Below are positions 1 through 10,565 of a stretch of 64,000 bases of DNA, in pieces. Within the stretch, counting starts at the first letter, position 1. Every line of letters starts with the position of its first letter. The notes beneath the pieces are model-generated. The model made no database searches. It saw only the letters and a list, made by a program, of their open reading frames with translations, and was not told the DNA's origin. Origin of the DNA: Eulemur rufifrons (Eukaryota > Chordata > Mammalia > Primates > Lemuridae); NCBI RefSeq assembly GCF_041146395.1, contig NC_090995.1, positions 15,131,501 to 15,195,500 of the forward strand. The letters run 5' to 3'. A program made the translations under genes and the position numbers.

Positions 1-1129
1 GACTGCTTCCTCTTATTAGCTTTTATCAGCCCGGTCTGCGGGGAGGGCTCTGGGGAGGCGTGGGATGTTAGCAGATGATCGACAGGTGTTCTCAAAATTC
101 CACCTCTGCGTGTAGGAGCTCCAGCAGGGCTGGGGTGGGGGGGTCGGGGAGGAGCACGGGGGCGAAAGCTCAATGCAGATTCAGACTGATGCACTAATAA
201 TCACCCTTACGTGACTCTAGAAGCTTCCAAAATCCTAGCATGCCTGGGCTGGCGAATTCCTAGACTGATAAAGCATCACCTCCCTCCCCAGGTGTGGCAG
301 GTACTCAGGAAAGGGTTAGGGGCGGGGCAGGACCAAAGTGGGGTGTGCCCGTCCTCACCCTTCTTCCCAGGTGGAGCCAGTGCTCGAAACAGCACCCAAG
401 CCCGGCACCCTTGTCCGGAGAAGAGCTGGAGACCCTAACTGCCCCCCTAACGCCTGCACTGTGGTGATGAGGGTCGGAGCTGCCGAAACCAACAGAACTG
501 GGCACCAAAGAGAGCGAATTTTAATGCATAAAAATCATACCACAATACAATAATTTCTCAATTCTTAAACAAATTCTTTAGTGATAGGAGTTGTATGGGA
601 GCTGCTGTAACACGATCAGTATTGATTAGTGTTGGAAAAGCCTGTCGAAAATTACCCCTATTCCCCCAAGTGTTTTATTTTAGGTAATTAACACAACACG
701 CAGGCCAGAAGAGAAACAAAACTGACCTCACAGGATTGTTTAAGAATTAAAGGAGAAAACAGACACACCGGACCTCAGTGCCCGACTAGACTCAGGGGAC
801 AAAAAGCACACGATACATGACAGCTGTTATTTCTGATTTGTGAGACCTTCTATTAACTTTACTGTAAACGCTGAGATGGAAAAGAAAGCTAATACAGACA
901 CCATCTAGTTCTGGAAGGACCGAGGGAGTTCAGACGATGGACTAAAACTGGCAGAAATTTACTTAAAAGAAAGGAAAGACTTATAAATTCTCGTACCTTC
1001 ATGGACCAAATGCATGAGAGAAGCAACTTGTTTTGATAGCAGTTAACATGAGAAACGGGAGGCAGTTTTTGTTCAGAACCAGCTCAATGTGAGTTAGTGG
1101 TAAAGCTTTGTTACTTAAAGAAAATACAG
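1..1129. other. Single-copy DNA, no gene seen
   Basis: The first 500 bp are moderately GC-rich with short G runs. From about 530 to 720 the sequence becomes AT-rich and carries TAAT-type homeodomain words such as GGTAATTAA near 685. Short open frames at 211-553 overlap one another and have no recognisable domain. Nothing here matches a repeat family I know, so this could be ordinary intergenic DNA or part of a regulatory block. Confidence 0.5.
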
Positions 1130-1457
1130 GGCTGGGCGCGGTGGCTCACACCTGTGATCCTAGCACTCTGGGAGGCCGAGGCGGGAGGATGGTTTGAGGT
1201 CAGGAGTTCAAGACCAGCCTGAGCAAGAGTGAGACTCCCGTCTCTACTAAAAATAGAAAGAAATTATCTGGCCAACTAAAAATATATAGAAAAAATTAGC
1301 CGGGCATGGTGGCACATGCCTGTAGTCCCAGCTACTCGGGAGGCTGAGGCAGGAGGATCGCTTGAGCCCAGGAGTCTGAGGTTGCTGTGAGTGAGGCTGA
1401 CGCCACGGCACTCTAGCCCAGGCAACAGAGTGAGACTGTGTCTCAAAAAAAAAAAAA
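1130..1457 (+). mobile_element. Alu dimer, strepsirrhine type
   Basis: A full-length 7SL-derived SINE. It starts with the GGCTGGGCGCGGTGGCTCA box that contains the pol III A box, has the left-arm 'CCTGAGCAAGAG' signature and the AT-rich linker, then the right arm and an A-tail interrupted by G. An 81-89 codon open frame on the opposite strand is the usual antisense-Alu frame and is not a gene. Confidence 0.95.
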
Positions 1458-1499
1458 GAAAGCAAAGGAAGGCTTGAAAATGAATGAAACGTTGATTGG

Positions 1500-1850
1500 A
1501 TATGATTTGAAAACAAAACAATTAAAACAAGAAATTTGGGGACTGTTAGAGAAACCTGAACATAGACTGGCTGTTACTGTAAATTTGGTAGTGACGGTAT
1601 CATGACATATAAGAATGCCTGATTTTTAGAAACCACATGCTGAAATACTCAGGGCTTAAATGTTATGATATATATGACTTACTTTCAAATGATTCAGAAA
1701 AATATATATGTATATACATATAACTACAGACAAGGTAAATACGATGAAAGATTTATAATTATTGGATGTGAATTCCGGGTAGCTATGGGATGATTGCACT
1801 AGTCTTTCACCTTCTCTGTATTTAAAAGTTGAAAACTTGTGTCCAAGAGT
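1500..1850 (+). mobile_element. L1M-type LINE 3' end (probable)
   Basis: The segment carries the order of words typical of an old L1M 3' untranslated region: a 'GGGGACTGTTAGAGAAA' stretch, a 'CATGCTGAAATACTCAGG' stretch, 'GACTTACTTTCAAATGATTCAG' and an ATATATGTATATACATAT run. A better preserved copy of the same tail type lies at 50300-50965. Edges are approximate and the subfamily is unknown. Confidence 0.5.
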
Positions 1851-2639
1851 ATCTAATAGAGAAAAGAGCAGAACACGGAGCTAATGTTGCCCCTGAGGTG
1901 TGTTTAGTCCTCTGGTTCTAGAATAACAGCGAAGGAGGTTGGGAATAGCAGTTACAGAGAATAAAAGAAAAATGGAGGGATTGAAAAACAGCTTCCTATA
2001 AGCCAATATCCTAACAGCTTGCTCATTAGATTAGTGTGATTATTTCTTTATTAGGCCTTATTTGAGCTGTCATCTGGTATCAATTAGGTCAGTTAGAGGC
2101 TGTCAGGTCTACTGGAGGGAAACGGGGCAGGGTCCACCGTGGCGTGAGGCGGCGTCATGAAGGCAATGGCAACGAGGCCGACTCTTCGTTTAACCCCCAT
2201 CCGATCCAGCGAGCTCACGCCGGCCTCCCACTCGCGTTGGCTGCTAAAGATGAGGACGGAGAGAAGAAATCCCTGCCAAAACAGTTGGAAAAATCTTGTT
2301 TCAGTGGTAAAATCAAATCAAATCATGGGTGAGGTGATGCGTGATAAAGAAAATATATCGAAATATTATTGTACGGACTAAAAAAAGGAAAAGAACATAA
2401 CCATGTATAAGTATGTTCCTTGATGATTTATGTTATATGTTATATATTATACAGGGATAGATTGTGAATAATTCTCAACAAAAAAAAAGAGTAATATAAG
2501 TGAGTCTCTGAATATTTTGCTAAAGCACAAAAATTTTGCATAGGTGGTGTAGAATTTAAAAAAGAGCATTTTAAGTAGACATGAATTAAATGGACTATGT
2601 AGCTGCTTTAAGCCTCAAAGAATGTAAGCAAAAATCTTT
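1851..2639. other. Single-copy DNA with enhancer-like core (about 2010-2250)
   Basis: The core runs from an AT-rich part with ATTAGATTA, TTATTAGG and CAATTAGG words into a CpG-containing part around 2130-2230. This mixed composition is unlike the decayed repeats nearby. Two overlapping short frames begin at 2144 and 2157 with no recognised domain. A regulatory role is inference only. Confidence 0.3.
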
Positions 2640-2978
2640 TTTTTTTTTTTCTTTTTTTTGAGCCAACAGTCTCACTCTGTTGCCCAGGCTAGAGTGCCAT
2701 GGAGTCAGCCTAGCTCACAGGAACCTCAAACTCCTGGGCTCAAGCAATCCTCCTGCCTCAGCCTCCCGAGTAGCTGGGACTACAGGCATGCGCCACCATG
2801 CCCGGCTAATTTTTTCTATATATGTTTTTAGCTGTCCAGATAATTTCTTTCTATTTTTAGTAGAGATGGGGTCTTGCTCTTGCTCAGGCTGGTCCTGAAC
2901 TCCTGGGCTCAAGTGATCCTCCCACCTTGGCCTCCCAGAGTGCTAGGATTACAGGCGTGAGCCACTGGGCCCGGCCTG
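2640..2978 (-). mobile_element. Alu dimer, strepsirrhine type
   Basis: Full-length Alu on the minus strand, starting on this strand with the T-tail and ending in the complement of the GGCCGGGC start box. A short direct repeat AAAATCTTT at 2631-2639 and 2979-2987 fits a target-site duplication, so the insertion boundaries are fairly secure. Confidence 0.95.
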
Positions 2979-2987
2979 AAAATCTTT

Positions 2988-3559
2988 CCAAAGTAATTTT
3001 AAGTCAGGTTGATTTTATTCTATTTTAGCTCAGTTGTGAAGGTAACAGAGGAATCAAGGCAGACCCAGAAATCCAATTGAAAATAGGCATTAAAATATGA
3101 GAAAATGGCAGAATTGAGCTTGGGATAATTACTTCCAAAAATTGAACTACGGTGAAATTTTATTTATACACCCCAGAAAGGTACTAAGGGGTTTGGACTA
3201 ATAGTTGTCATGTAATGACAAAATCGGAATAGCAATTTTAATAAATCTTAGTTTTATCAATTTTAAAATTAGACCTTAATAGACCTCAAACTTCACAAAG
3301 CTTCTTCAATGACTCAGAAAGCTTTTCAGCATTTTTACAGAGTTTTGCATATAGAGATTGAGCTGAATTTATATAATCACCATAGTCTATGTTGTCTAAG
3401 TTGTTATCCAAGTGAAAACGCAGCTAAGAACTTGTCACTTCTTTCTTTCCTACATAGAGCACAAAAATGGGGAATGTGGAGGTGGGGAAGCACATGATGT
3501 ATACTTGGGTTTTATTGGTAATTTAGATTCAAGTTAATGGATGTCTAGAGTGAAAACAT
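2988..3559. other. Single-copy AT-rich DNA
   Basis: No repeat family or gene is recognised. An open frame of 62 codons at 3309-3497 has no domain and is within chance expectation. Confidence 0.5.
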
Positions 3560-3572
3560 AAGACATTGATCT

Positions 3573-3860
3573 ATAGCAGGCCGAGGTGGGAGGATCGCTC
3601 GAGGTCAGGAGTTCAAGACCAGCCTGAGCAAGAGTGAGACCCCGTCTCTACTAAAAAATAGAAAGAAATTATCTGGACAACTAAAAATATATAGGAAAAA
3701 ATTAGCCAGGCATGGTGGCACTATGCCTGTAGTCCCAGCTACTCGGGAGGCTGAGGCAGGAGGATCGCTTGAGCCCAGGAGTATGAGGTTGCTGTGAGCG
3801 AGTCTGATGCCACGGCACTCTAGCCTGGGCAACAGAGTGAGACTCTGTCTCCAGAAAAAA
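3573..3860 (+). mobile_element. 5'-truncated Alu with perfect target-site duplication
   Basis: The element begins inside the left arm (GCAGGCCGAGGTGGG), so the pol III start box is missing. It then runs through the linker and right arm to a short A-tail. A perfect 13-bp direct repeat AAGACATTGATCT flanks it at 3560-3572 and 3861-3873. This is standard L1-driven retrotransposition with incomplete reverse transcription. Confidence 0.95.
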
Positions 3861-3873
3861 AAGACATTGATCT

Positions 3874-4010
3874 GTGCTCTAACCCTGGTTCTGCCATGAA
3901 GGTAAATATCTGACCTGTCTTGGACAACTCATTTAATCTTTCTGGGCCTCCGTCGTATCATTTATAAAAGGAGGAGAGTATATATCACCAGATAATATCT
4001 AAGTGACTAC
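3874..4010 (+). mobile_element. MIR SINE (probable)
   Basis: The segment follows the MIR core order: 'CCTGGTTCTGCCA', a decayed 'GACCTTGGGCAA' equivalent, 'CTCATTTAATCTTTCTGGGCCTC', then an 'ATAAAAGGAGGA' part matching the 'TAAAATGGGG' region. It directly abuts the Alu at 3573-3860. Confidence 0.75.
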
Positions 4011-4793
<783 letters not shown>

Positions 4794-4979
4794 TGAATCT
4801 TTAAACCGTGAGAAACTCCTAGTGCAAGGCGTAAGATTAAAGACTGTATCTAGCTCAGTTTTAAACCTTGATTCTTTGCCCGTACAATCTTTTTCCTGTT
4901 TACTCTTCCAACTGATAGTAGTAGGAGAAAGCTTTAAGCCCAAGATTTTCGGGGGAGGGGGCGGGGAACGAGACAGTCC

Positions 4980-5430
4980 CCAATAGTATCACATCAACTC
5001 CAATTTATGGCAAAGGTACCATGCAGCCCCAATCTCTGGCAGCTATTCCAGGGTTTTCCATCCAGAGTTTGACGGGCAATAGCTTTCCACGGCAGTCCAA
5101 GGGAGGCTGGGGAGGCCAGTTCACCAGGGCTCCCTGCGGTTCTAACAGAACACAGGCAGGTTGATCTTCCTCCCAGCGCCCACCTCGGGGGCCGCATGAA
5201 GACGCTGCCCCCCTAATAGAAGCACAATATGCGAGGTGCCAGCACATCTCCGTGATTTACAAGATGTCTGACGAGCAGGCCCGATGAAGAGGTCTGTTGT
5301 CTACCATAAAAGCAGATGGATGTAAGCAGTGATTAGAAGCAATTAAGTCTGCTCGGCACTAAATAACTTTCCGTCATTAATGTACATTTTTCCACCTCAT
5401 TAGAGGTACGGAGGAGAGAGCATGAGGTAA
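4980..5430. promoter_or_regulatory. Candidate conserved non-coding block
   Basis: Single-copy DNA of balanced composition joins a GC-rich half (5080-5220) to an AT-rich half with 'GTGATTAGAAGCAATTAAG', 'CGTCATTAATG' and 'CTCATTAGAGG' (5320-5410). Homeodomain core sites cluster in the second half. Short frames at 4994-5247 have no domain. Enhancer function is inferred from sequence style only; cross-species alignment is needed. Confidence 0.35.
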
Positions 5431-5544
5431 GGAGCGCTCCGTCTGAATTTCAGATATGCATATGTTTGGAGGGGGAAAAAAACCCACAAATCTGCAAGGG
5501 AAACAGAGTACGTGTGAACAAACGCCTTGTTTGGAAGCCATTCT

Positions 5545-6105
5545 TAGCCCATCGACACCGGCTTGGACGCAGACCGGACTTCTCCAGCCGTCCACCAGCC
5601 CTGGCGTGGTCAGAAAGAATCTGTTTTCATCACACGTAATAACAATACGGTGTAGAAATGGTTCACCTTTACGGCATGACAGCAAAGAACGGCAAGCTTC
5701 CTTCCAGATGATTTCTCTTCTGACGTTCATTGAATTCACGTAGGATCCATCTATCCAGCTCCTTTACTCTGCCCGTTTGTTTCAAATGGTCCAATGTCGT
5801 TGGAATAGCAACGTCGAACCTTGCTGCTAATTCACGCGTAGGTTGAGATGGATTCGCTTCCACGACACCTTTCAGCTCATCACTGTCCACCTTGGTCTCA
5901 GGTCGCCCACGTGGCTCATTTTCAAGATGAAAAGCACCAGAACGGAACTTCTCAAACCGTCGGCGTGCTGTGTGTTCCTTAGCCGCATCCTCCCCAAACA
6001 CGTCGTTGATATTTCGAGCTGTCGGTGCTGCTTTGGTTCCATGATGGAACTCAGTTCAAAAATAACATGAATTTTTGACTTATTTTGACAAAAACTACTC
6101 TAAAA
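5545..6105 (-). pseudogene. Mariner (Tc1/mariner) transposase relic
   Basis: On the minus strand an open stretch of about 110 codons (6001-5669) reads like the N-terminal DNA-binding half of a mariner transposase. It has 'FGEDAAKEHTARRRFEKFRSG', 'GRPETKVDSDEL', 'TRELAARFDV' and 'LDHLKQTGRVKELD', where helix-turn-helix motifs lie in this family. The frame continues upstream to about 6045 (TKAAPTARNIN). After a frameshift near 5670 the reading continues in another frame as 'KGEPFLHRIVITCDE', the region of the first catalytic Asp. The C-terminal half with the other two acidic residues is not recognisable, and I see no terminal inverted repeats. It is a dead 5' fragment. Confidence 0.85.
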
Positions 6106-6785
6106 AAATTTTTTTTGGAAAGATAATCACAAGCCAAAACATGCATTTGAAAGAATAAGGATGTACCTTCACAATTAAAAAAAAAAAAAAAAAAAAAGCA
6201 AAATGTCAGAGATATCAACTATCAAACTTAGTATTTAAGGAAATAGGACATTTCAAACTTAATAACCTAATGTTTACGAACAACCCAACTAAACTCTGTG
6301 GTCTCCAGTGTATTAACATCTCTGTTATCAAAGTTAAGAGTTCTTACTGCTTCCGTCCAGTAATAGAGGCATATTTCTATTAATATGTTATTATTCTTCT
6401 ATCACAAAGTATATTGAAAATCAAGCCGTGCTTTTGCAGTTCCTCACCATAAATTATACTCACGATGGTGTGTTGATAAATCTTCAGCAACTGGCCCAGG
6501 AAGGAGTCTCGGTAACATTTGCCAATTTCTGTGTTACGGTGTTATAAATAACCCCACCGTGGTTAATTTAAAACTACCAATGATTTTCCAACCAGATTGC
6601 AAAATTCCTGAAAATGTAACAGTCAGCTAGAAAAAAACAGGGCTAGCTAACCTCAGCGTGTCACTGTTTATTAAGGGCTGTCTGCATGTGCTGCAGAACT
6701 GGGCGTTCCATAAATGAGTGGAGAAAGCATCAGTAGCTTGTGCTTCTGAAATGACATCATCAGTATATCCGTGAAGATGAGTGAC
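6106..6785. other. Single-copy DNA with A21 tract
   Basis: A run of 21 A lies at 6177-6197, about 70 bp beyond the mariner relic. The rest is AT-rich DNA with no recognised repeat or gene. Confidence 0.5.
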
Positions 6786-6799
6786 TGAAACTGGGTAGA

Positions 6800-7128
6800 G
6801 GCTGGGCGCGGTGGCTCACGCCTGTCATCCCAGCACTCTGGGAGGCCGAGGCGGGAGGATTGTTCGAGGTCAGGAGTTCGAGACCAGCCTGAGCAAGAGC
6901 GAGACCCTGCCTCTACAAAAAATAGAAAGAAATTATCTGGATAAAAATATATATAGAAAAAATGAGCCAGGCATGGTGGCGCATGCCTGTAGTCCCAGCT
7001 ACTCGGGAGGCTGAGGCAGGAGGATCGCTTGAGCCCAGGAGTCTGAGGTTGCTGTGAGCGAGGCTGACGCCACAGCACTCTAGCCCGGGAAACAGAGCGA
7101 GACTCTGTCTCAAAAAAAAAAAAAAAAA
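6800..7128 (+). mobile_element. Alu dimer, strepsirrhine type, with target-site duplication
   Basis: Full-length Alu with an A-tail, flanked by GAAACTGGGTAGAG (6786-6799) and GAAACCGGGTAGAG (7129-7142), a 14-bp duplication with one mismatch. The 176-codon frame on the opposite strand at 6671-7201 is read through this element and is not a gene. Confidence 0.96.
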
Positions 7129-7384
7129 GAAACCGGGTAGAGATAGTTGTAACCTTACCAAAAACAATGGGCAGAGACAGGAAGGACACAAGGTGTTCCA
7201 CATACTTACCCTTACCTTGCTGAAAACCAACATGAAATAGAAAATAAATAGCTGGATATTGTTTAGAAAGATCAGCAGATAAATGACTCTTTCTCCCACA
7301 TGGCCTCTTAGCACATGAGATACAAAATAATCAACTCAATTGAAAACACACAAATAAATCAGAGTTTATGTTTTAATCTTTTGA

Positions 7385-7390
<6 letters not shown>

Positions 7391-7415
<25 letters not shown>

Positions 7416-7778
7416 GAGACAGAGTCTAGCTCTGTTGTCCAGGCTAGAGTGCTGTGGCATCAGCCTCGCTCACAGCAACCTCAGACTCCTGGGCTTGAGC
7501 AATCCTCCTGCCTCAGCCTCCGGAGTAGCTGAGACTACAGGCATGCGCCACCATGCCCGGCTAATTTTTAATTTTTTCTATGTATTTTTAGTTGTCAGCT
7601 AATTTCTTTCTATTTTTAGTAGAGACGGGGGGAGGGGGAAGGGGGGGTGGGGGGGTGGAGGGAGGCGGGGGTGGGGGGGGCCGGGTCTCGCTCTTGCTCA
7701 GGCTGGTCTTGAACTCCTGACCTCAAAGGATCTATCGGCCTCGGCCTCCCAGAGTGCTAGGGGCCACCGTGCCTGGCC
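7391..7778 (-). mobile_element. Alu dimer carrying an expanded G-rich tract
   Basis: Minus-strand Alu flanked by a short duplication around TGAAGTTCT (7382-7390 and 7779-7787). It is longer than its relatives because the short G run in the 'AGAGACGGGGTCTCGC' part has grown into about 59 bp of nearly pure G runs (7627-7685). It also lacks the usual 'GGATTACAGGCGTGA' near its start box, a small internal deletion. Confidence 0.93.
7627..7685 (+). repeat. G-rich expansion, G-quadruplex-prone
   Basis: More than eight runs of three or more G are separated by one or two bases (G6 A G5 AA G7 T G7 T and so on). This fits the usual G3-N1-7 quadruplex rule several times over on the plus strand. It sits exactly where other Alus of the window have a short GGGG run, so it arose by expansion inside the Alu. 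Confidence 0.85.
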
Positions 7779-7788
7779 TGAAGTTCTT

Positions 7789-8448
7789 GTACATAAGACA
7801 AATCACAGAAAATCTAAAACAAAAGCTTGCTTTCCTTACCATAGCGTGCATCCATGGGATAATTTATGCCAACGAAATTTTAAATATTAATTTTAGGAAA
7901 AAAGGGCTTTTGCAAATCTGAATTTGCAAATAATTTCAACATGGCAGTTAGACCACATTCTATCCCTAAACCTTGGCTCAGATGATTAGTATCCTAGAGA
8001 AAACTGAATCAGCTACACATCACATCTCCTGATCACTGTGACCATTTACATCTCTGGCCTGTGCCTACTTGCCTACCTGTGAATATTTTCAGCATACAGC
8101 GGAATAACTGAATACTCCAAAGCTCTTAGTTCATTAATACTATTATCTGTCCCATGAATACAGTTGTCTCCCTGTGCATTTGGCAGTTGCTGAAGTTAAT
8201 TCGTTAGCTTGATGGCCGCATTCAACATATTGCTCTGTAATTATGATAATAATTAAGCAGTGTACGATTTTTTATACCCTGGAATCAATGTATAAGTGAG
8301 TGTCTAGTTTACAAATAAAGGACTGTATTTAGTGTTATAAAGCATAAAGAAAATGGTATATAAGACAGTTTCTGTTCCAAGGAGTTTAGAATCTAATTGT
8401 GGAAATAAGATTAAGAGTTATGGAAAAAAATGACACTATAGAATTATA
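7789..8448. other. Single-copy DNA, possible conserved block at 8180-8330
   Basis: The part at 8180-8330 has 'GTTAATTCGTTAGC', 'CTGTAATTATGATAATAATTAAG' type homeodomain words and ends in an AT-rich tail. No gene or known repeat is seen in this span. Confidence 0.35.
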
Positions 8449-8777
8449 GTACAACAGGCCACAGGGGACACATTCCCAGACCCCCAGTGAATGCCTAAAG
8501 CCATGAATAGTACCAACCCCTATATATACTGTCTTTTCCTGTACATGCATATGTATGATAAAGTTTAATTTATGAACTAGACACAGTAAGAGATTAAAAA
8601 CAATAATAATAAAATGGAAAAATTACAGCAATATACTGTAATACAAGTTGTGTGAATTTGGATCCTCTCTCTTTCTCTTTCTCTCTCTCAAAACATCTTG
8701 GTATCTTCGGACCACAGTTAACCACGGGTAACTGAAACCAAGAAAAGTGAAACTACGGATAAGGGTGGACCACTGTA
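8449..8777 (+). mobile_element. MER2-like non-autonomous DNA transposon (Tigger group)
   Basis: The order of words matches MER2: 'CAGACCCCCAGTGAATGCCT', 'CCTATATATACTGTC', 'ATGATAAAGTTTAATTTATGAA', 'GCACAGTAAGAGATT'-like text, a CT-rich tract (8664-8690), then 'CCACGGGTAACTGAAACCA' and the right terminal repeat 'CGGATAAGGGTGGACCACTGTA'. The length of about 330 bp fits the family. A centre portion appears deleted and the left terminal repeat is decayed. No coding capacity. Confidence 0.85.
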
Positions 8778-10414
8778 GTCAAGAAATGCAGAAATTTCTT
8801 GTCCACCTAGAATGTAGCCTTTTGTTAACCTCACCTCCGACAACCAGGAAGCAAACAAAAAAAAAAAAGCTTTTATCACGTTGTACATGGCAAGGCCTTT
8901 GCGAGAAGGGGAGGCTGGAGCCCTCACTTGGAAATCATTTCCTACATTTATAACATCCTAACAAACTAGGCTACATAATTCAAGCCAGCAATTAATTTAG
9001 AAGTAACAAAATAGACCTTGAGTAGAAATAATAGCCCAGGGCAAAAAAAAAAAAAAAAAAAATGAAAAAAAAATGAAAAGAAAAACTTTAATAATAGGGG
9101 AAATAATCCTACACATTTCAAGGGTCTGGAAGAGCACGCTGTTTTACTAATAAGAATTACTGTTCATCAAGTTGACCCTGAATCATAGGAAAGGGTGAAA
9201 CTAATCTGTTTGAAACGGCAGGGAGGCACGTAAAAATTTCTTTTGAAAACTGTTTCATCTAAAATAGTTCAGTGGCAGTGCTCACGAGAGAGGCTCTGCT
9301 ATTCAGCATTGCTTATGCTCCCAGTGTTTAAGATGGCAGAGGTGTCACTGTCTATTTTTGTTCTAGAAAATTCCAGGGAGACACCTGCCCTTGGCAGAGT
9401 CTTTTTTGAAGCTTATGAGAACAGCTCTCGTGAGTCAGAAAAGTTGACATTGCTTTCCAGAATGTCTTCCAAGAGGAGGTGTTTATAGACGCGCCATCTT
9501 TGGGGACGTTTCCCAAATGGTGGTGAGAAGACGGTCAAGCCCAGAGCCGGGGAAATGCATGGCGTTCTCGGGAGTTTCACCCCGGTTCTTCTGCTTCTCT
9601 GCAAAGTGAGCCGTTCAGGCACTGCATCTTCTGAAATTTCCTCGCCTCTTTCAGGGAAGCATATTGGGGCAGAGCTTGCCAGCTGTCTGCTCCCTTTGCC
9701 TTCTGCTCCATTATCCCGAGGCGCCGCCCCACCTTCTGGCCCTCCAGCTTGTGGGGGGTGGGGCGGAGGGGGCGAGCAGAACCCTCCCTGCCTCCGACAC
9801 GCATAACACAATGAAAAGAGCAGAAGGAATGTACATCCATACATAGATTTGTCTCTCTCCACATACAGACGTAGACTGCAGTGCAAGTGTGTGCATGTAT
9901 ATGCGTGTCGAGCCACACGCCCCGTGCCAGAATATCTCTAGATGTATATATACACGGTATAGATTCCATATGCTCTTTCTGTCTGCAGCACACATATGCA
10001 GCTGGGAATAACTACTGTGAAAAAAAAAAATTACATACTCACCAAAGACACATTATGCAGCAGAAACGAGAATATACGGAATGCAGTTCTTATAAATTCT
10101 TCTCATCTGCTGCCTGCCTTTATGAGAACATGCTCATCTAGCTTAAGAAACTATCTAGCATTGTAGGTTGCATGCATATATAAAAAAAGACTTCCTTTCC
10201 CTCAGTCTCGTGTCTCACACGGCTCGGCCAGACGCCGAGCTAGTTCGAGGCTGACGGTGCGTTCAGAGGCTTGAAGAAACATGATAAACACCTAATGCTG
10301 TGTAGGATGGGTGTGTAGACCTTGGAATGAGCAGCAAAGCACCGAATCGTCTGAGTTAGTGAACCGACGGGAGGATTTCATAACAGACAAATGCGTGCAC
10401 GAATTTCTACGTGC
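8778..10414. other. Single-copy DNA with poly-A tract and GC-rich patch
   Basis: A-rich tract at about 9042-9080 (two A runs split by TG). A GC-rich patch with G runs lies at 9690-9790 in otherwise AT-rich DNA. Overlapping frames of up to 167 codons on the minus strand (9413-9995) share no domain with known proteins and contradict one another, so they look like chance frames in a GC-rich patch. TA/CA-rich simple DNA at 9880-9960. Confidence 0.45.
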
Positions 10415-10565
10415 AAGTCACTGCACAAAAGCCCCCGGCGTCCACTGTGTCATTTAATCCTCACCATGCCCCTGCCTAGCTGTCACCAGGACTCTCACCA
10501 TTTTACAGGTAAGGAAAGTGGAGCTTAGAGAGATTAAATGACCGGCCTGAGCGGCCAGGCTCTGT
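10415..10565 (-). mobile_element. MIR SINE (probable)
   Basis: Reads as the complement of the MIR core: 'TGTCATTTAATCCTCACCATGCCCC', 'CATTTTACAGGTAAGGAAA', 'GGAGCTTAGAGAGATTAAATGACC', ending near 'GAGCGGCCAGGCTCTG'. Confidence 0.8.

Noticed and set aside
5669..6001. Active mariner transposase or host gene with a domesticated transposase
   Set aside because: The catalytic half is missing and a frameshift follows the DNA-binding part; no fused host domain is visible.
6671..7201. 176-codon minus-strand frame as a gene
   Set aside because: It is an Alu read in antisense, with the familiar '[12 protein letters not shown]' type text seen in every antisense Alu here.
9413..9995. Overlapping frames of 94-167 codons as genes
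   Set aside because: Several frames on both strands compete in the same GC-rich patch; none has a domain, splice context or promoter.
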